From Rhodospirillaceae bacterium (GTDB lineage Bacteria; Pseudomonadota; Alphaproteobacteria; Rhodospirillales; Casp-alpha2): a stretch of 48,397 bases of DNA. The stretch spans positions 1 to 48,397 of the forward strand of contig JABIPG010000266.1 of NCBI GenBank assembly GCA_018698795.1, given 5' to 3'. The notes beneath the pieces are model-generated. The model did not search any database, was not told the origin of the DNA, and saw nothing but the letters and a program-made list of their open reading frames with translations. The position numbers were made by a program, and so were the translations under genes. Positions 20,211-28,492 of the stretch are shown here, piece after piece. Each line of letters starts with the position of its first letter. The first letter of the stretch is position 1.

Positions 20211-20518
20211 GCGTCGCTTTGCTCCAGTATTGCGGTCGCGATCTCATTCCACTCTTCATCAAGGCTGCACGATGAGGCCGGTTTAGCGGCGCGCACATAC
20301 CAATACCCGGCATTGGCCAAATCGCCCTCGACTCGGTGCAGATAGGCATGCACCCAACAGCCGTCAGGCCCGGCGACGCCTTGCGCCAGCGCATGCGCAC
20401 CATGCCAGTCACCCTTAGCCGTCAACCAAAGTGCGTGGAGCAGCGGCGCGATTTCGGGTGCGATTTCCGGCGGCGGGTCAGACTCGTTAAGCGTAGCTTT
20501 GAATTGTGCGAGGTCCAT
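20207..20518 (-). CDS. Small hypothetical protein with helical-repeat character
   Basis: The 103-residue soluble protein is rich in Ala, Leu and Trp: APLLHALWLTAKGDWHGAHA, then WVHAYLHRVEGDLANAGYWY. The paired helices resemble a TPR-like arrangement (helix, GD turn, helix). I recognise it as a conserved alphaproteobacterial hypothetical but know no function. It is translationally coupled to the downstream FkbM methyltransferase (4-nt overlap), which suggests a partner or scaffold role. A TATTAT-like element lies just upstream on its strand. Confidence 0.7.
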   Translation of the reverse strand: MDLAQFKATLNESDPPPEIAPEIAPLLHALWLTAKGDWHGAHALAQGVAGPDGCWVHAYLHRVEGDLANAGYWYVRAAKPASSCSLDEEWNEIATAILEQSDA

Positions 20519-20642
20519 AGCCGTATAATATGCCTCAACGGCGGATCAAACCATCCCGTACTCGGTCGGTTTTGTAATCGCCTTGATTCTCACATAAGTT
20601 CAATCTGAGCAAAGTTGCTACGACCAGGAGATATGGATCGGC

Positions 20643-20891
20643 ATGGGCGACCTCAGATTTTCAATATTGAACCGCGGCGTGTTCACCAGCCTCGTGGTCG
20701 GCACCGCCCTCATCGCGATCAATCATTGGTCTGTTGTCTCAACTGGCGGCCTGCCACCTACGTGGCAGATGACCCTGACCTATCTGGTGCCATTCTTGGT
20801 GTCCGTCACCAGCAGTCACATGACCAGCCACGAACATGCAAATGCCGCGGGGGCAAATACCGTGGGGGCAAGCACCGGTAGCGATGCATGA
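20643..20891 (+). CDS. nrtS: NrtS-like small membrane protein
   Basis: The 82-residue protein has two hydrophobic helices (about 12-30, FTSLVVGTALIAINHW; about 45-60, LTYLVPFLVSVTSS) joined by a polar turn, matching the NrtS family whose founding members were linked to nitrate/nitrite transport in cyanobacteria. The symbol is by family resemblance only. GGAG lies 13 nt before the ATG. The stop overlaps the ATG of the Ldh2-type dehydrogenase (ATGA, 20888-20891), so they form a two-gene operon with no obvious nitrogen-metabolism partner. Confidence 0.65.
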   Translation: MGDLRFSILNRGVFTSLVVGTALIAINHWSVVSTGGLPPTWQMTLTYLVPFLVSVTSSHMTSHEHANAAGANTVGASTGSDA

Positions 20892-21940
20892 CCATGCGCT
20901 ATCCGCATCAATCGCTGATCGAGACCACGACATCGCTGTTCACGGCCGGCGGTCTGGATACGCCCATCGCGCGCGTTGTGGCGGAGATTTTGGTGGAGGC
21001 GGACCTGCTGGGCTATTCCACCCATGGTTTACAGTTCGTTCCGGCCTATATGGCGGCGCTGGAGGCGGGCAAATGGACGACTTCGGGCAAACCTGAAATC
21101 GTTGCCGACACAGGCGCTGCACTTCGGCTTGATGCGCACGGATTGCCGGGGCAATGGGCGACAGTCAAAGCACTGGAGCTGGCGCTGCAACGGCGCAAAG
21201 AGCACCCAGTGGTCACCGTCGCCATGGGCCGCAGCCACAACATCTCGTGCCTCGCCACTTATTGCCGGCGCGCGGCCGTGCAAGGCGTCATGGCAATCGT
21301 CACAACGTCAGCGCCCGGCAACGCCGTGGTCGCGCCGGCGGGTGGCAAGGCGCCCCGGCTATCGACCAGCCCGATCGCCGCTGCCATTCCGACAACGGCG
21401 CATCCAATTTTATTCGATACCGCCACGTCGGCCACCACCAACCGCATGATCGAACGTACCAGACGGGAAGGGGGCCAGTTGCCATACGCCGCGCTGGTCG
21501 ATGCCGACGGCAACCCGACCACCGACCCTGAAGCGGTCTACTCCCAACCGCCGGGCGCCATTTTACCGATGGGCGGCACGGAGACCGGCCACAAAGGGTT
21601 TGCGATCTCCATTTTAATCGAGGCGCTGACGTCGGGCCTTGCGGGCTGGGGCCGCGCCGAAGCAGGGGCATTTGGAAACAACGTGTTCTTGCAACTGATT
21701 GATCCCGCAGCATTTTCCGGCGTCGATGCCTTCACCGCCGAGACTGGGGATTTGGCCGATCGTTGCCGCGATGCAGCGGCGATGGACCCGGACGCGCCGG
21801 TCCGCATGCCGGGTGATCGCGCGCACGCCATGTGGCTCGATCAAATGGCAAACGGTGTCGAACTACATGCGGAAATCTTGCCGCGCATGATGCCATTGCT
21901 GGAGAAATACGGTATCGACGCACCGTACTCCGCCAATTAG
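20888..21940 (+). CDS. Malate/L-lactate dehydrogenase family oxidoreductase (Ldh2)
   Basis: The 350-residue NAD(P)-dependent enzyme belongs to the YlbC/ComC/Ldh2 family, which is unrelated to classical MDH/LDH. Family traits are ADLLGYSTHGLQF near the N-terminus with the catalytic His, GRSHNISCL, the substrate-binding central region, and the late GHKGFAISILIEAL motif. Substrates in the family include malate, sulfolactate, ureidoglycolate and pyrroline carboxylates, so the reaction is not fixed. It is translationally coupled to the NrtS-like gene. Its stop overlaps the convergent methyltransferase stop in the shared bases TTAG (21937-21940). Confidence 0.88.
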   Translation: MTMRYPHQSLIETTTSLFTAGGLDTPIARVVAEILVEADLLGYSTHGLQFVPAYMAALEAGKWTTSGKPEIVADTGAALRLDAHGLPGQWATVKALELALQRRKEHPVVTVAMGRSHNISCLATYCRRAAVQGVMAIVTTSAPGNAVVAPAGGKAPRLSTSPIAAAIPTTAHPILFDTATSATTNRMIERTRREGGQLPYAALVDADGNPTTDPEAVYSQPPGAILPMGGTETGHKGFAISILIEALTSGLAGWGRAEAGAFGNNVFLQLIDPAAFSGVDAFTAETGDLADRCRDAAAMDPDAPVRMPGDRAHAMWLDQMANGVELHAEILPRMMPLLEKYGIDAPYSAN

Positions 21941-23235
21941 TCCACGCGCTTGAACACACCGATCATTTCGACATGCGACGTGTATTTGAACTGATCCACC
22001 GGCGATACGCTTTCAAGGCTGTAGCCGCCCTGGATCAGGATTTCAGCATCGCGGGCGAACGTAGCGGGTTCGCATGAAACGGCAATGATCACCGGCACGC
22101 TGGACTCGGCGAGTTCGCGTGCCTGCGCTTCAGCCCCGGCACGCGGTGGATCGAAGATGATCGCACCGTAATTTTTCAGATCATCGACGCTAAGCGGACT
22201 TTCGAACAAATCGCGGCGCACCACCGATACGGCCTTTAGCTCCGGCGTATGACGTAGCGCCTGATCCAAAGCGGCGAGCGCTACAGCGTCGGAATCGTAG
22301 GCATCCACCGGGTGCTCAGGCGCCAACCGCAGCGTGAAGGGGCCGACGCCACAAAACAGGTCCGCCACCCGTCCCGCACCGGGCATAGCGGCGATGATGA
22401 TATCCGATAGCACCTGTTCGCCGGCGCTCGTTGCCTGCAAAAATCCACTCGGCGGCGGGGTGAGCTTCGATAATCCCATCGCGATTTGTGGCATTCGTCG
22501 CGCTGCAATCAGCTCCCCATCAACACTCAAGCGGGCCACATCCAAGCGTTCCGCCGCTTCGGCCAAATCCATGCGCTGCTTTAAATCAGGGTCTTTGGCG
22601 CCCCTCACATCGACATCCAGCCCCGTATCGGTGGTGGTGACGGCGAAATCAAGCTTTCCGGCGGCGCCAGTAAACGGCGTCGCCAATGCCCGGACAACGG
22701 CGACGATATCGCTCAATTCCGGCACCAGGACGGGGCAACGCTCGAGCTTCAATAACTCGTGGCTGCGCGAGCGCATGAACCCAACGTTCACACGCGCACC
22801 ATCGAAACGTACATGCAGGGTAACCCGGCGACGTCCTTGTCCATGCGCGTCGATCAGCGGCGCCACCTCGGCCGCAATGGCGCGATTGATCAGGGCAGTC
22901 TCAATCAGTCCGCGTTTCCAGAGCGTATAGGCACTTGGCTCTAAGTGCTGCACGGCACAACCGCCGCACTGCCCGAACAGCGGGCAGGGCGGCTCAACCC
23001 GTTCGGGTGCCGCGTCGATCACCCGTACCAAGCTAGCGCGCTCGCCCCGCACCTCGGCCTCGATACGTTCTCCCGCCAGTGTGAACGGCACGTAAATGGG
23101 ACCCGAAACACGACTGTCATCACGCTCAGCAATACCATCACCATGGCGCCCCAGGCTTTGGATGGTGAGCTCCAGGCGTTCGGCCGGTGGTTTTCGATGA
23201 TTGCGCTTGCGGCGATGGTGTGTGCGGTGAGCCAT
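21937..23235 (-). CDS. Class I SAM-dependent RNA m5U methyltransferase (TrmA/RumA family)
   Basis: The 432-residue protein has a basic N-terminus, a TRAM-like beta domain (about 20-75), a 4Fe-4S set (C84, C90, C93 in PCPLFGQCGGC, plus a Cys near 170 in LERCPVL), the SAM motif DLFCGVGPFTLRLA, the FDPPRAGAE motif and the catalytic Cys in SCEPATFARD. It methylates uracil C5 in 23S rRNA or tRNA; the Fe-S cysteines favour a RumA/RlmD-like member. The start is set at ATG 23235, where homology begins, although the frame is open to 23346. It is divergent from the COQ10/RatA gene. Confidence 0.9.
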   Translation of the reverse strand: MAHRTHHRRKRNHRKPPAERLELTIQSLGRHGDGIAERDDSRVSGPIYVPFTLAGERIEAEVRGERASLVRVIDAAPERVEPPCPLFGQCGGCAVQHLEPSAYTLWKRGLIETALINRAIAAEVAPLIDAHGQGRRRVTLHVRFDGARVNVGFMRSRSHELLKLERCPVLVPELSDIVAVVRALATPFTGAAGKLDFAVTTTDTGLDVDVRGAKDPDLKQRMDLAEAAERLDVARLSVDGELIAARRMPQIAMGLSKLTPPPSGFLQATSAGEQVLSDIIIAAMPGAGRVADLFCGVGPFTLRLAPEHPVDAYDSDAVALAALDQALRHTPELKAVSVVRRDLFESPLSVDDLKNYGAIIFDPPRAGAEAQARELAESSVPVIIAVSCEPATFARDAEILIQGGYSLESVSPVDQFKYTSHVEMIGVFKRVD

Positions 23236-23306
23236 GACGCTGTTTAGGACAACAGGCGAGTACGCGCAACGTTGACGCACGCGTTCGGGGAGGGCACAAC
23301 CGGACG

Positions 23307-23777
23307 ATGCCCATGCACGCTGAAAAACGGGTGCTGCCCTATACACCCGAACAACTGTTCGAACTGGTGCGGAACGTGGAGAATTACCCCGAGTTTCTGC
23401 CCTGGTGCCAGGCGTTGCGCATCCGCCGCCGAGAAGCCACCGAAACGGGCGAAATCCTGGTCGCCGACATGGTCATCGGCTTTAAGGTGTTCAGAGAGCG
23501 CTTCACATCGCGCGTAGAGGCGTATCCAACCGGTAAGGACGGCAGCACCGTGCCGCGCATCGACGTTGCCTACACAGAGGGGCCGTTCAAGTTTCTCAAC
23601 AACCACTGGGTTTTCAATGCTGTTGAGGGCGGCACAGAGATCGACTTTTTCGTCGACTTCGAATTTCGCGCAAAAATCCTCGAGAAAGCCATCGGTGTCG
23701 TGTTCAACGAAGCAGTGCAAAAAATGGTCAATGCATTCGAAACCCGCGCAACGAAAATCTACGGCAATACCAATTGA
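23307..23777 (+). CDS. COQ10/RatA family START-domain protein
   Basis: The 156-residue SRPBCC/START protein begins with the characteristic EKRVLPYTPEQLFELVRNVE segment and continues with YPEFLPWCQALRIR and NHWVFNAVEGGTEIDFFVDF. In mitochondria COQ10 binds ubiquinone and supports respiration. The E. coli homologue has been called a ribosome-association toxin (RatA), but in alphaproteobacteria the quinone-lipid role is more likely. It normally follows lipA and precedes cinA; cinA is still next to it here but on the opposite strand. Confidence 0.9.
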   Translation: MPMHAEKRVLPYTPEQLFELVRNVENYPEFLPWCQALRIRRREATETGEILVADMVIGFKVFRERFTSRVEAYPTGKDGSTVPRIDVAYTEGPFKFLNNHWVFNAVEGGTEIDFFVDFEFRAKILEKAIGVVFNEAVQKMVNAFETRATKIYGNTN

Positions 23778-23815
23778 TCTATTGCGCTAACGCCGCCCGG
23801 CGCGGTATCAGCATT

Positions 23816-24310
23816 TCATGTCTCAACGACCCGCCTGAGCAACGCTACACAGGCAACGACGCTCTGGCGGCGCACAGCTGTTCGATCACCCTCAAACACG
23901 TGACGTTCGTGCAGCGTCTCACGCCCGGCGCGGGCTGCGGCGATATGCACCAGACCGACCGGCTTCGTTTCCGTACCTCCACCAGGGCCGGCGACACCGG
24001 TCGCAGAGACAGCCGCATCCGCACGTGAATGCAATACGGCGCCCTCCGCCATGGCGCGCGCGACATCTTCGCTGACCGCACCAACGGTATCGAACAGCGC
24101 CACAGGCACCCCTAACATCTCGTGTTTGGCCTCGTTGGTGTACGTTACAAACCCGCGCTCGACCACATCAGATGACCCCGCAATTGCCGTCAACAGCCCG
24201 GCAATCAACCCACCGGTACACGATTCCGCCGTCGCCAATTTCACGCCCTGCACTCGGCAGACCTCCAACAACTCGCCAGCGGCATGCGCCATGGCATCAT
24301 CGAACGGCAT
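23816..24310 (-). CDS. CinA C-terminal family nicotinamide-nucleotide amidase
   Basis: The 164-residue stand-alone CinA C-terminal (PncC-like) domain deamidates NMN to nicotinate mononucleotide for NAD recycling. Motifs are LATAESCTGGLIAGLLTAIA, the GFVTYTNEAKHEMLGV segment and VSATGVAGPGGGTETKPVG. The N-terminal MoCF domain of full-length CinA is absent, as usual in this group. Its start codon overlaps the pgpA stop by one base (TGATG arrangement at 24308-24312), so the two are co-translated. Confidence 0.92.
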   Translation of the reverse strand: MPFDDAMAHAAGELLEVCRVQGVKLATAESCTGGLIAGLLTAIAGSSDVVERGFVTYTNEAKHEMLGVPVALFDTVGAVSEDVARAMAEGAVLHSRADAAVSATGVAGPGGGTETKPVGLVHIAAARAGRETLHERHVFEGDRTAVRRQSVVACVALLRRVVET

Positions 24311-24834
24311 CAGAATACTCCCATCATATAGCCAACCCCGACCAATGCGGCGCCGGCATAAAGTGCTGCGATAATATCATCGACCATGATACCAAGCCCG
24401 CCCTTGATGCGCGTGTCCGCCCAACTGACAGGCCAGGGTTTAAAGATATCGGCAACTCGGAAAAATACGAACCCCAACGCGTAAAACAACGGGTCCAGCG
24501 GCGCGGCCAGGGCCAGGGTCAGCCATTGACCGGCGACCTCGTCGATGACCACAGCACCCGGGTCATCACCACCGACATCTCTGACATAGATATTCGAAGC
24601 CCAAATACCGATAAAAAACACCACCGCCGCCGCCAGCATCAATCCATCTGGGCCAAAAAACAGGTGTATAGCCCAAGCAAACGGCAATGCCGCCAATGAT
24701 CTCCAGGTGCCGGGCATACGGGGCAACAAACCCGATCCGAACCACGTCGCCAACAAAATCGGCAGCCGCCAGATACTGGCGGGCCTAGCCGCATGTTCGC
24801 CGGGATTCGGTTTGTCGTCTTGAGAATCAGTCAT
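24310..24834 (-). CDS. pgpA: Phosphatidylglycerophosphatase A
   Basis: The 174-residue membrane phosphatase converts phosphatidylglycerol phosphate to phosphatidylglycerol. It shows the N-terminal ATWFGSGLLPRMPGTWRSL motif, the acidic VVIDEVAGQWL motif, FFRVADIFKPWP and DDIIAALYAGA, with about four hydrophobic helices. The start is set at ATG 24834 by homology, although an open frame extends to 24975. It is followed directly by cinA. Confidence 0.93.
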   Translation of the reverse strand: MTDSQDDKPNPGEHAARPASIWRLPILLATWFGSGLLPRMPGTWRSLAALPFAWAIHLFFGPDGLMLAAAVVFFIGIWASNIYVRDVGGDDPGAVVIDEVAGQWLTLALAAPLDPLFYALGFVFFRVADIFKPWPVSWADTRIKGGLGIMVDDIIAALYAGAALVGVGYMMGVF

Positions 24835-25061
24835 TCGCCGTGATCCATGATCAATGCCGTCGTCCCATTGTGTCAGGAGCGAATCGGCGGGAACCCTGGT
24901 TTTCGCCCGGAAACGCACGCCGAACAAGCAATATTGGCTTGCGCGCTGCGACCCGTGCCGATACTTTCTTCGCAAGGTAAATGAGAGCGGTATTGATGCT
25001 GCCAGTCGCCTGGGGTTTTGTCGTAACGACGACTAAATTAAGAAGTCAGAAGGGTCGAGGG

Positions 25062-26390
25062 ATGTCCAAGCAGTACGGGGGTGATGAAATTTCCTGGTTT
25101 GCTGGGGTGAGTGAACGTGTTGCGGGTATATTTCCCGAGCGACAAGTCCATTTTCGCACCGACGGTCGGGTCAGTTATTTCCGCATCACAACAGCCGGGC
25201 AATTGCTCGCCGGTGTCGCCTTGGTTGCCGCCATGGGCTGGACCGCGTTCTCTTCATATAGTTACGTCGCGCATGAAAAAGTCGTCGCGGTCAAAGACGG
25301 CCAAATCGCCAGCGCGCGCCTTGCCTACCACAGCCTGTTGGGCGAGGTTGCTGAATACCAAAATAAATTTAACGCCATTACCCAGGACCTGGAGCGCAAC
25401 CATGGCACGATGCTGGGCTTGGTCGAGCGGAATGCGAAGCTGCAAACCAGCTTGCGTTCAGTGTCCAACGAATTGCGCACCACCCAAGATGATCGCTCTA
25501 CGATTGTCGGTGCACGTGAAGCCTTGCGCCGGAAGTTGGCTAACCTGGAGCAAGAGCTCGGTGGCTTGACGACCCGCAACTTTTCCCTCAAGGACAACTT
25601 GGACACGGTTGCAAGTGATCTGGAATCCGCCTTGTCGGAACGCAACGAGGCGCGTTTCGAGGGTTCGCGCATGCGCACCTACGTGCAGCAACTCGAAGAT
25701 CGTCTCGCCAGCCTGCAGCAATCACACGAAACATCTGTGCTGCGCCTGACCGATCAAACCCTGTCGCAGATTGGCGATTTGGAAAAAATCGTATCCCTTA
25801 CCGGCATTAATCCGCAGAAATTGGCCGCCTTGGACGACCCTTTGACGGGGCAGGGCGGCCCGTTCATTCCGGCCGAGGCCCTCGATGCTTTACCGGCGGG
25901 CGAATTGAAGAAAAGCCTGGATGCCCTCGACAACCATTTGGCACGCCTGAATTCATTGCAATCCGCGGTTCGCCATCTGCCTTTGGTGGCGCCGCTGGAT
26001 ACCTATTACATCACCAGCGGTTTCGGCAAACGGCGTGACCCGTTAAACAAGCGTTGGGCAGCCCATTACGGACTTGATTTCGGTTCGGCCAAAAAGGCGC
26101 CGATCTACGCCACCGCACCTGGTATCGTCAAACATGCCGGGTGGAAGGGCCGTTATGGCCGCTATATCGAAATCGATCACGGCAATGGTGTCATCACCCG
26201 CTTTGGCCACCTCAATAAGATTTTTGTGAAACGCGGCCAAAAAGTCGAGTTCCGTCAAAAAATCGGACTCCTCGGTAACTCGGGCCGGACCACAGGTGCG
26301 CATCTGCATTACGAGACGCTGTTCAACAAACGGAACATCAACCCCATGAAGTTCATCAAAGCTGGCCGTAATGTTTTCCAAAAACAGTAA
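25062..26390 (+). CDS. M23 family peptidoglycan endopeptidase, membrane-anchored
   Basis: The 442-residue protein has a cytoplasmic N-terminus, one transmembrane helix (about 48-65, LLAGVALVAAMGWTAFSSY), a long coiled coil (about 75-230), and a C-terminal LytM/M23 domain (about 315-440). The zinc and catalytic motifs are intact: HYGLD (HxGxD) and HLHYE (HxH), with YITSGFGKR at the domain start. It should cleave peptidoglycan cross-links. The start at 25062 follows a GAGG. The bactofilin gene overlaps its last 20 nt, a pairing known in Caulobacter, Hyphomonas and Helicobacter, where the bactofilin positions the peptidase. Confidence 0.93.
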   Translation: MSKQYGGDEISWFAGVSERVAGIFPERQVHFRTDGRVSYFRITTAGQLLAGVALVAAMGWTAFSSYSYVAHEKVVAVKDGQIASARLAYHSLLGEVAEYQNKFNAITQDLERNHGTMLGLVERNAKLQTSLRSVSNELRTTQDDRSTIVGAREALRRKLANLEQELGGLTTRNFSLKDNLDTVASDLESALSERNEARFEGSRMRTYVQQLEDRLASLQQSHETSVLRLTDQTLSQIGDLEKIVSLTGINPQKLAALDDPLTGQGGPFIPAEALDALPAGELKKSLDALDNHLARLNSLQSAVRHLPLVAPLDTYYITSGFGKRRDPLNKRWAAHYGLDFGSAKKAPIYATAPGIVKHAGWKGRYGRYIEIDHGNGVITRFGHLNKIFVKRGQKVEFRQKIGLLGNSGRTTGAHLHYETLFNKRNINPMKFIKAGRNVFQKQ

Positions 26391-26868
26391 AGGTCAACCG
26401 TCGGGCGGCACACCGCAAGCGCCGGGAAAACCGGCGCCACCGTCGTTGATCAGCCGCGATCTTAAGATCATCGGTGATCTCAAAAGCGATGGTGAGATTC
26501 AGGTCGATGGCTCCGTCGAGGGTGATATCCGCTCAAAGACATTGCTTATCGGTGAAAGCGCCCACGTCAAAGGCGAGATTACCGCCGACTCGGTCGTGGT
26601 TCACGGTGGTGTAAACGGCCAAATCAAGGCCAGAGCCGTCAAGTTGGCCGCGTCTGCTCATATGGTTGGCGATATTCTGCACGAAGACCTGGCCATTGAG
26701 ACCGGTGCGTTCCTGGAAGGCCACTGCCGCCGCATGGAAGAGGTCAAACCCGTGCCGGAACCCGCGCCGCAAAAACCTGCGCCCGGGAGTGCTACAGGAA
26801 ACTCTACGGGAAATACCGCCAGCAAGCCTCATGGCGCATCGCAGGACGCGGCGGGCCCCAAAACCTAG
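26371..26868 (+). CDS. Bactofilin (polymer-forming cytoskeletal protein)
   Basis: The 165-residue protein has a disordered Pro-rich N-terminus (about 1-25), the right-handed beta-helix bactofilin core (about 26-120) with the short repeated pattern DLKSDGEIQVDGSVEGDIRS, then VKGEITADSVVVHGGVNGQI, and a Pro/Ala/Thr-rich tail. Bactofilins self-assemble into filaments on the membrane and direct local cell-wall synthesis. The 20-nt overlap with the M23 gene indicates coupled translation and a joint role in cell shape. Confidence 0.94.
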   Translation: MFSKNSKGQPSGGTPQAPGKPAPPSLISRDLKIIGDLKSDGEIQVDGSVEGDIRSKTLLIGESAHVKGEITADSVVVHGGVNGQIKARAVKLAASAHMVGDILHEDLAIETGAFLEGHCRRMEEVKPVPEPAPQKPAPGSATGNSTGNTASKPHGASQDAAGPKT

Positions 26869-27058
26869 CGCTCCTCGAAGACACGGGGATTGAGGGGACT
26901 GCCCCCAGGCTTCCCCAGATTTCGCTGCCAGATTCCCTTGTCCCTAGATTTCCTGTCCAAAGATTGCAATTCAGGGCCCAATTCAGGCCAGAATACTCAT
27001 TCTCCACGCTTTCGGCTTTAGCCGGCAACAAGCATGTTGATTTCGAAATAGGAATTTA

Positions 27059-27086
27059 TTGACTTTTCGAGATAATATGCTATAGA
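27059..27086 (+). promoter_or_regulatory. Strong sigma70-type promoter
   Basis: TTGACT (27059-27064), a 16-nt spacer and TATAGA (27081-27086) closely match alphaproteobacterial rRNA/tRNA promoters, with an AGCGC-type GC-rich discriminator next. No gene begins within 500 nt except tatA at 27651. Confidence 0.55.
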
Positions 27087-27092
27087 AGCGCT

Positions 27093-27401
27093 GCATCATT
27101 AGCTTGCCTTCGCGTTTGGCTGCTGAAGGCACGCTATTTGACATTCAAATATGGATGATGCCGAGTCTGATGCTTCTGCTTGGAGAAGATTGTTGGAGTC
27201 GGCTTCTGCATGCTTCGGCACGCGCTTTGCACTGCTCAGCGTGAGGTGACATGACACGCCTCATCCTGAGCGGGGCCGAAGGCCTCAGTCGAAGGGTGGG
27301 CAAGCGGATGACCGCACCAAAAGGGCTTCCGGGGGGATGTCTGATACGAGTCCCGCCGTTTCAATACCGGATAAATTGGGTTCGTTCCCCAGATTTTTTT
27401 T
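27093..27401 (+). ncRNA. Candidate untranslated RNA or orphan rrn-type leader
   Basis: Downstream of the strong promoter are a 6-bp hairpin GCCTTC/GAAGGC (27106-27130), a boxA-like CTATTTGACATT (27134-27145) like those in alphaproteobacterial rRNA leaders, a 7-bp hairpin near 27242-27263, a REP-like hairpin, and a short stem with a T8 run (27377-27401). No 16S sequence follows. The unit may be a remnant rRNA leader or an unrecognised small RNA; it does not resemble tmRNA, 4.5S or RNase P RNA. The ends are guesses. Confidence 0.3.
27262..27298. repeat. REP-like palindromic element
   Basis: CATCCT (27262-27267) pairs with AGGGTG (27293-27298), and GGCC-GAA-GGCC (27274-27284) forms the inner hairpin. 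The wording (CATCCTGAG ... TCGAAGGGTG) is that of the small dispersed palindromes common between alphaproteobacterial genes. Only one copy is seen in this window. Confidence 0.5.
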
Positions 27402-27650
27402 GTTCTTAAACAAAATCAAAGGGTTCCAACCCGCAAAAAACAGTTCCCAAACGAAAATCGGTGTCGCGGTTAGGGCGCCCACGTTATTCCCCCGTTTGCC
27501 CCCAAACGATGCTCGGTTATAGAAACTGAACTCTAATCGCTGCATTGCAGGTCCGGATACAATCTGCCATTATCCGGCCACCTTGGGACCGCGCCTTTGT
27601 TGACATCGGTATGTCCCTAAACCCGATGAGAACAACTGGGAAAAACTGCT

Positions 27651-27905
27651 ATGGGCACTTTTAGCGTTTGGCATTGGCTGATTGTTTTGGCCGTCGTATT
27701 GGTCCTGTTTGGCGGCAAGGGAAAAATCTCCGCCTTGATGGGAGATTTCGGCAAAGGCCTGAAATCCTTCAAGAAAGGCATGAAGGATGATGAAGGCGAA
27801 GCGGCGGAAGCCGACGAAGCGCCGAAGGAACTGAAATCCGATTCTGCCGAGCCGGTTAAGGAAGCGGCGGAGACTTCAGACAAAGATAAGGCGGCCAACG
27901 GCTAA
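27651..27905 (+). CDS. tatA: Twin-arginine translocase subunit TatA
   Basis: The 84-residue protein has a short N-terminal transmembrane helix (about 5-21, [17 protein letters not shown]), the conserved FG hinge, the amphipathic helix [17 protein letters not shown], and an acidic, Ala/Glu/Lys-rich tail. TatA multimers form the pore for folded Tat substrates. It is the first gene of a tatABC operon; tatB follows after 56 nt. Confidence 0.95.
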   Translation: MGTFSVWHWLIVLAVVLVLFGGKGKISALMGDFGKGLKSFKKGMKDDEGEAAEADEAPKELKSDSAEPVKEAAETSDKDKAANG

Positions 27906-27961
27906 GGCGGGCAACGCCCGGCTTTCCAACACGTCCTAAACACAGGGAGCCTCCCTCCGCC

Positions 27962-28486
27962 ATGTTCGATATCGGCTGGCAGGAACTGTTTATCCTCGCG
28001 GTGCTGGCAATCATTGTCGTCGGCCCGAAAGATCTGCCGCGCGCCATCAAAACCGTCACCTACTGGATCAGGAAAGCGCGCTCCATGGCGCGCGACCTGC
28101 AAGATGGCCTGGATGATGTCGTGCGCGAAGCCGAACTCGACGAGATCAAGAAAGAAGCCAACAAAATGATGGATGGAGAGGGGCTCGACCCATCCGGCAC
28201 CTTGGCCAAGGAATTCGACATGACCGACATCCAGCAAGACTGGAGCGGGGCGGTTGAAGACCTGAAGTCCTCCACCGACCCAAGCGCCAAAGATCCTGTG
28301 GATGACGATGTGATCGATGACATTTCCGGCCTTGATGAAGACCTCGATGACGGGTTCGATGACGGGCTTGATGACGACCCTGATTTGATGGACCCCACCT
28401 CCACACCCGTGGAAACCGCCGAGATTATGCCTGAAAGCGGGCCACAAAGCGGGCCCGAAAAGACACCGAGCGAGACGAAGGGCTAA
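27962..28486 (+). CDS. tatB: Twin-arginine translocase subunit TatB
   Basis: The 174-residue protein starts MFDIGWQELFILAVLAIIVV, the TatB N-terminal helix, followed by the GPKDLPRAIKTVTYWIRKAR hinge and amphipathic helix that distinguish it from TatA. The C-terminal half is very acidic, with Asp-rich repeats such as DEDLDDGFDDGLDDDPDL (about 120-140), and probably disordered. TatB and TatC form the substrate receptor. GGGAG precedes the ATG. Confidence 0.95.
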   Translation: MFDIGWQELFILAVLAIIVVGPKDLPRAIKTVTYWIRKARSMARDLQDGLDDVVREAELDEIKKEANKMMDGEGLDPSGTLAKEFDMTDIQQDWSGAVEDLKSSTDPSAKDPVDDDVIDDISGLDEDLDDGFDDGLDDDPDLMDPTSTPVETAEIMPESGPQSGPEKTPSETKG

Positions 28487-28492
28487 CCGCAG

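Larger units (their letters stand above)
26869..27650. other. Long intergenic region with a possible untranslated transcript
   Basis: No protein gene is supported in these 782 bases. They hold a strong promoter (27059-27086), a stem-loop (27106-27130), a boxA-like motif (27134-27145), a stem-loop at 27242-27263, a REP-like hairpin (27262-27298) and a weak terminator-like site with eight T residues (27377-27401). The bases after 27402 form the upstream region of tatA, including another TTGACA near 27600. Short open frames here have no homology I recognise. Confidence 0.5.
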
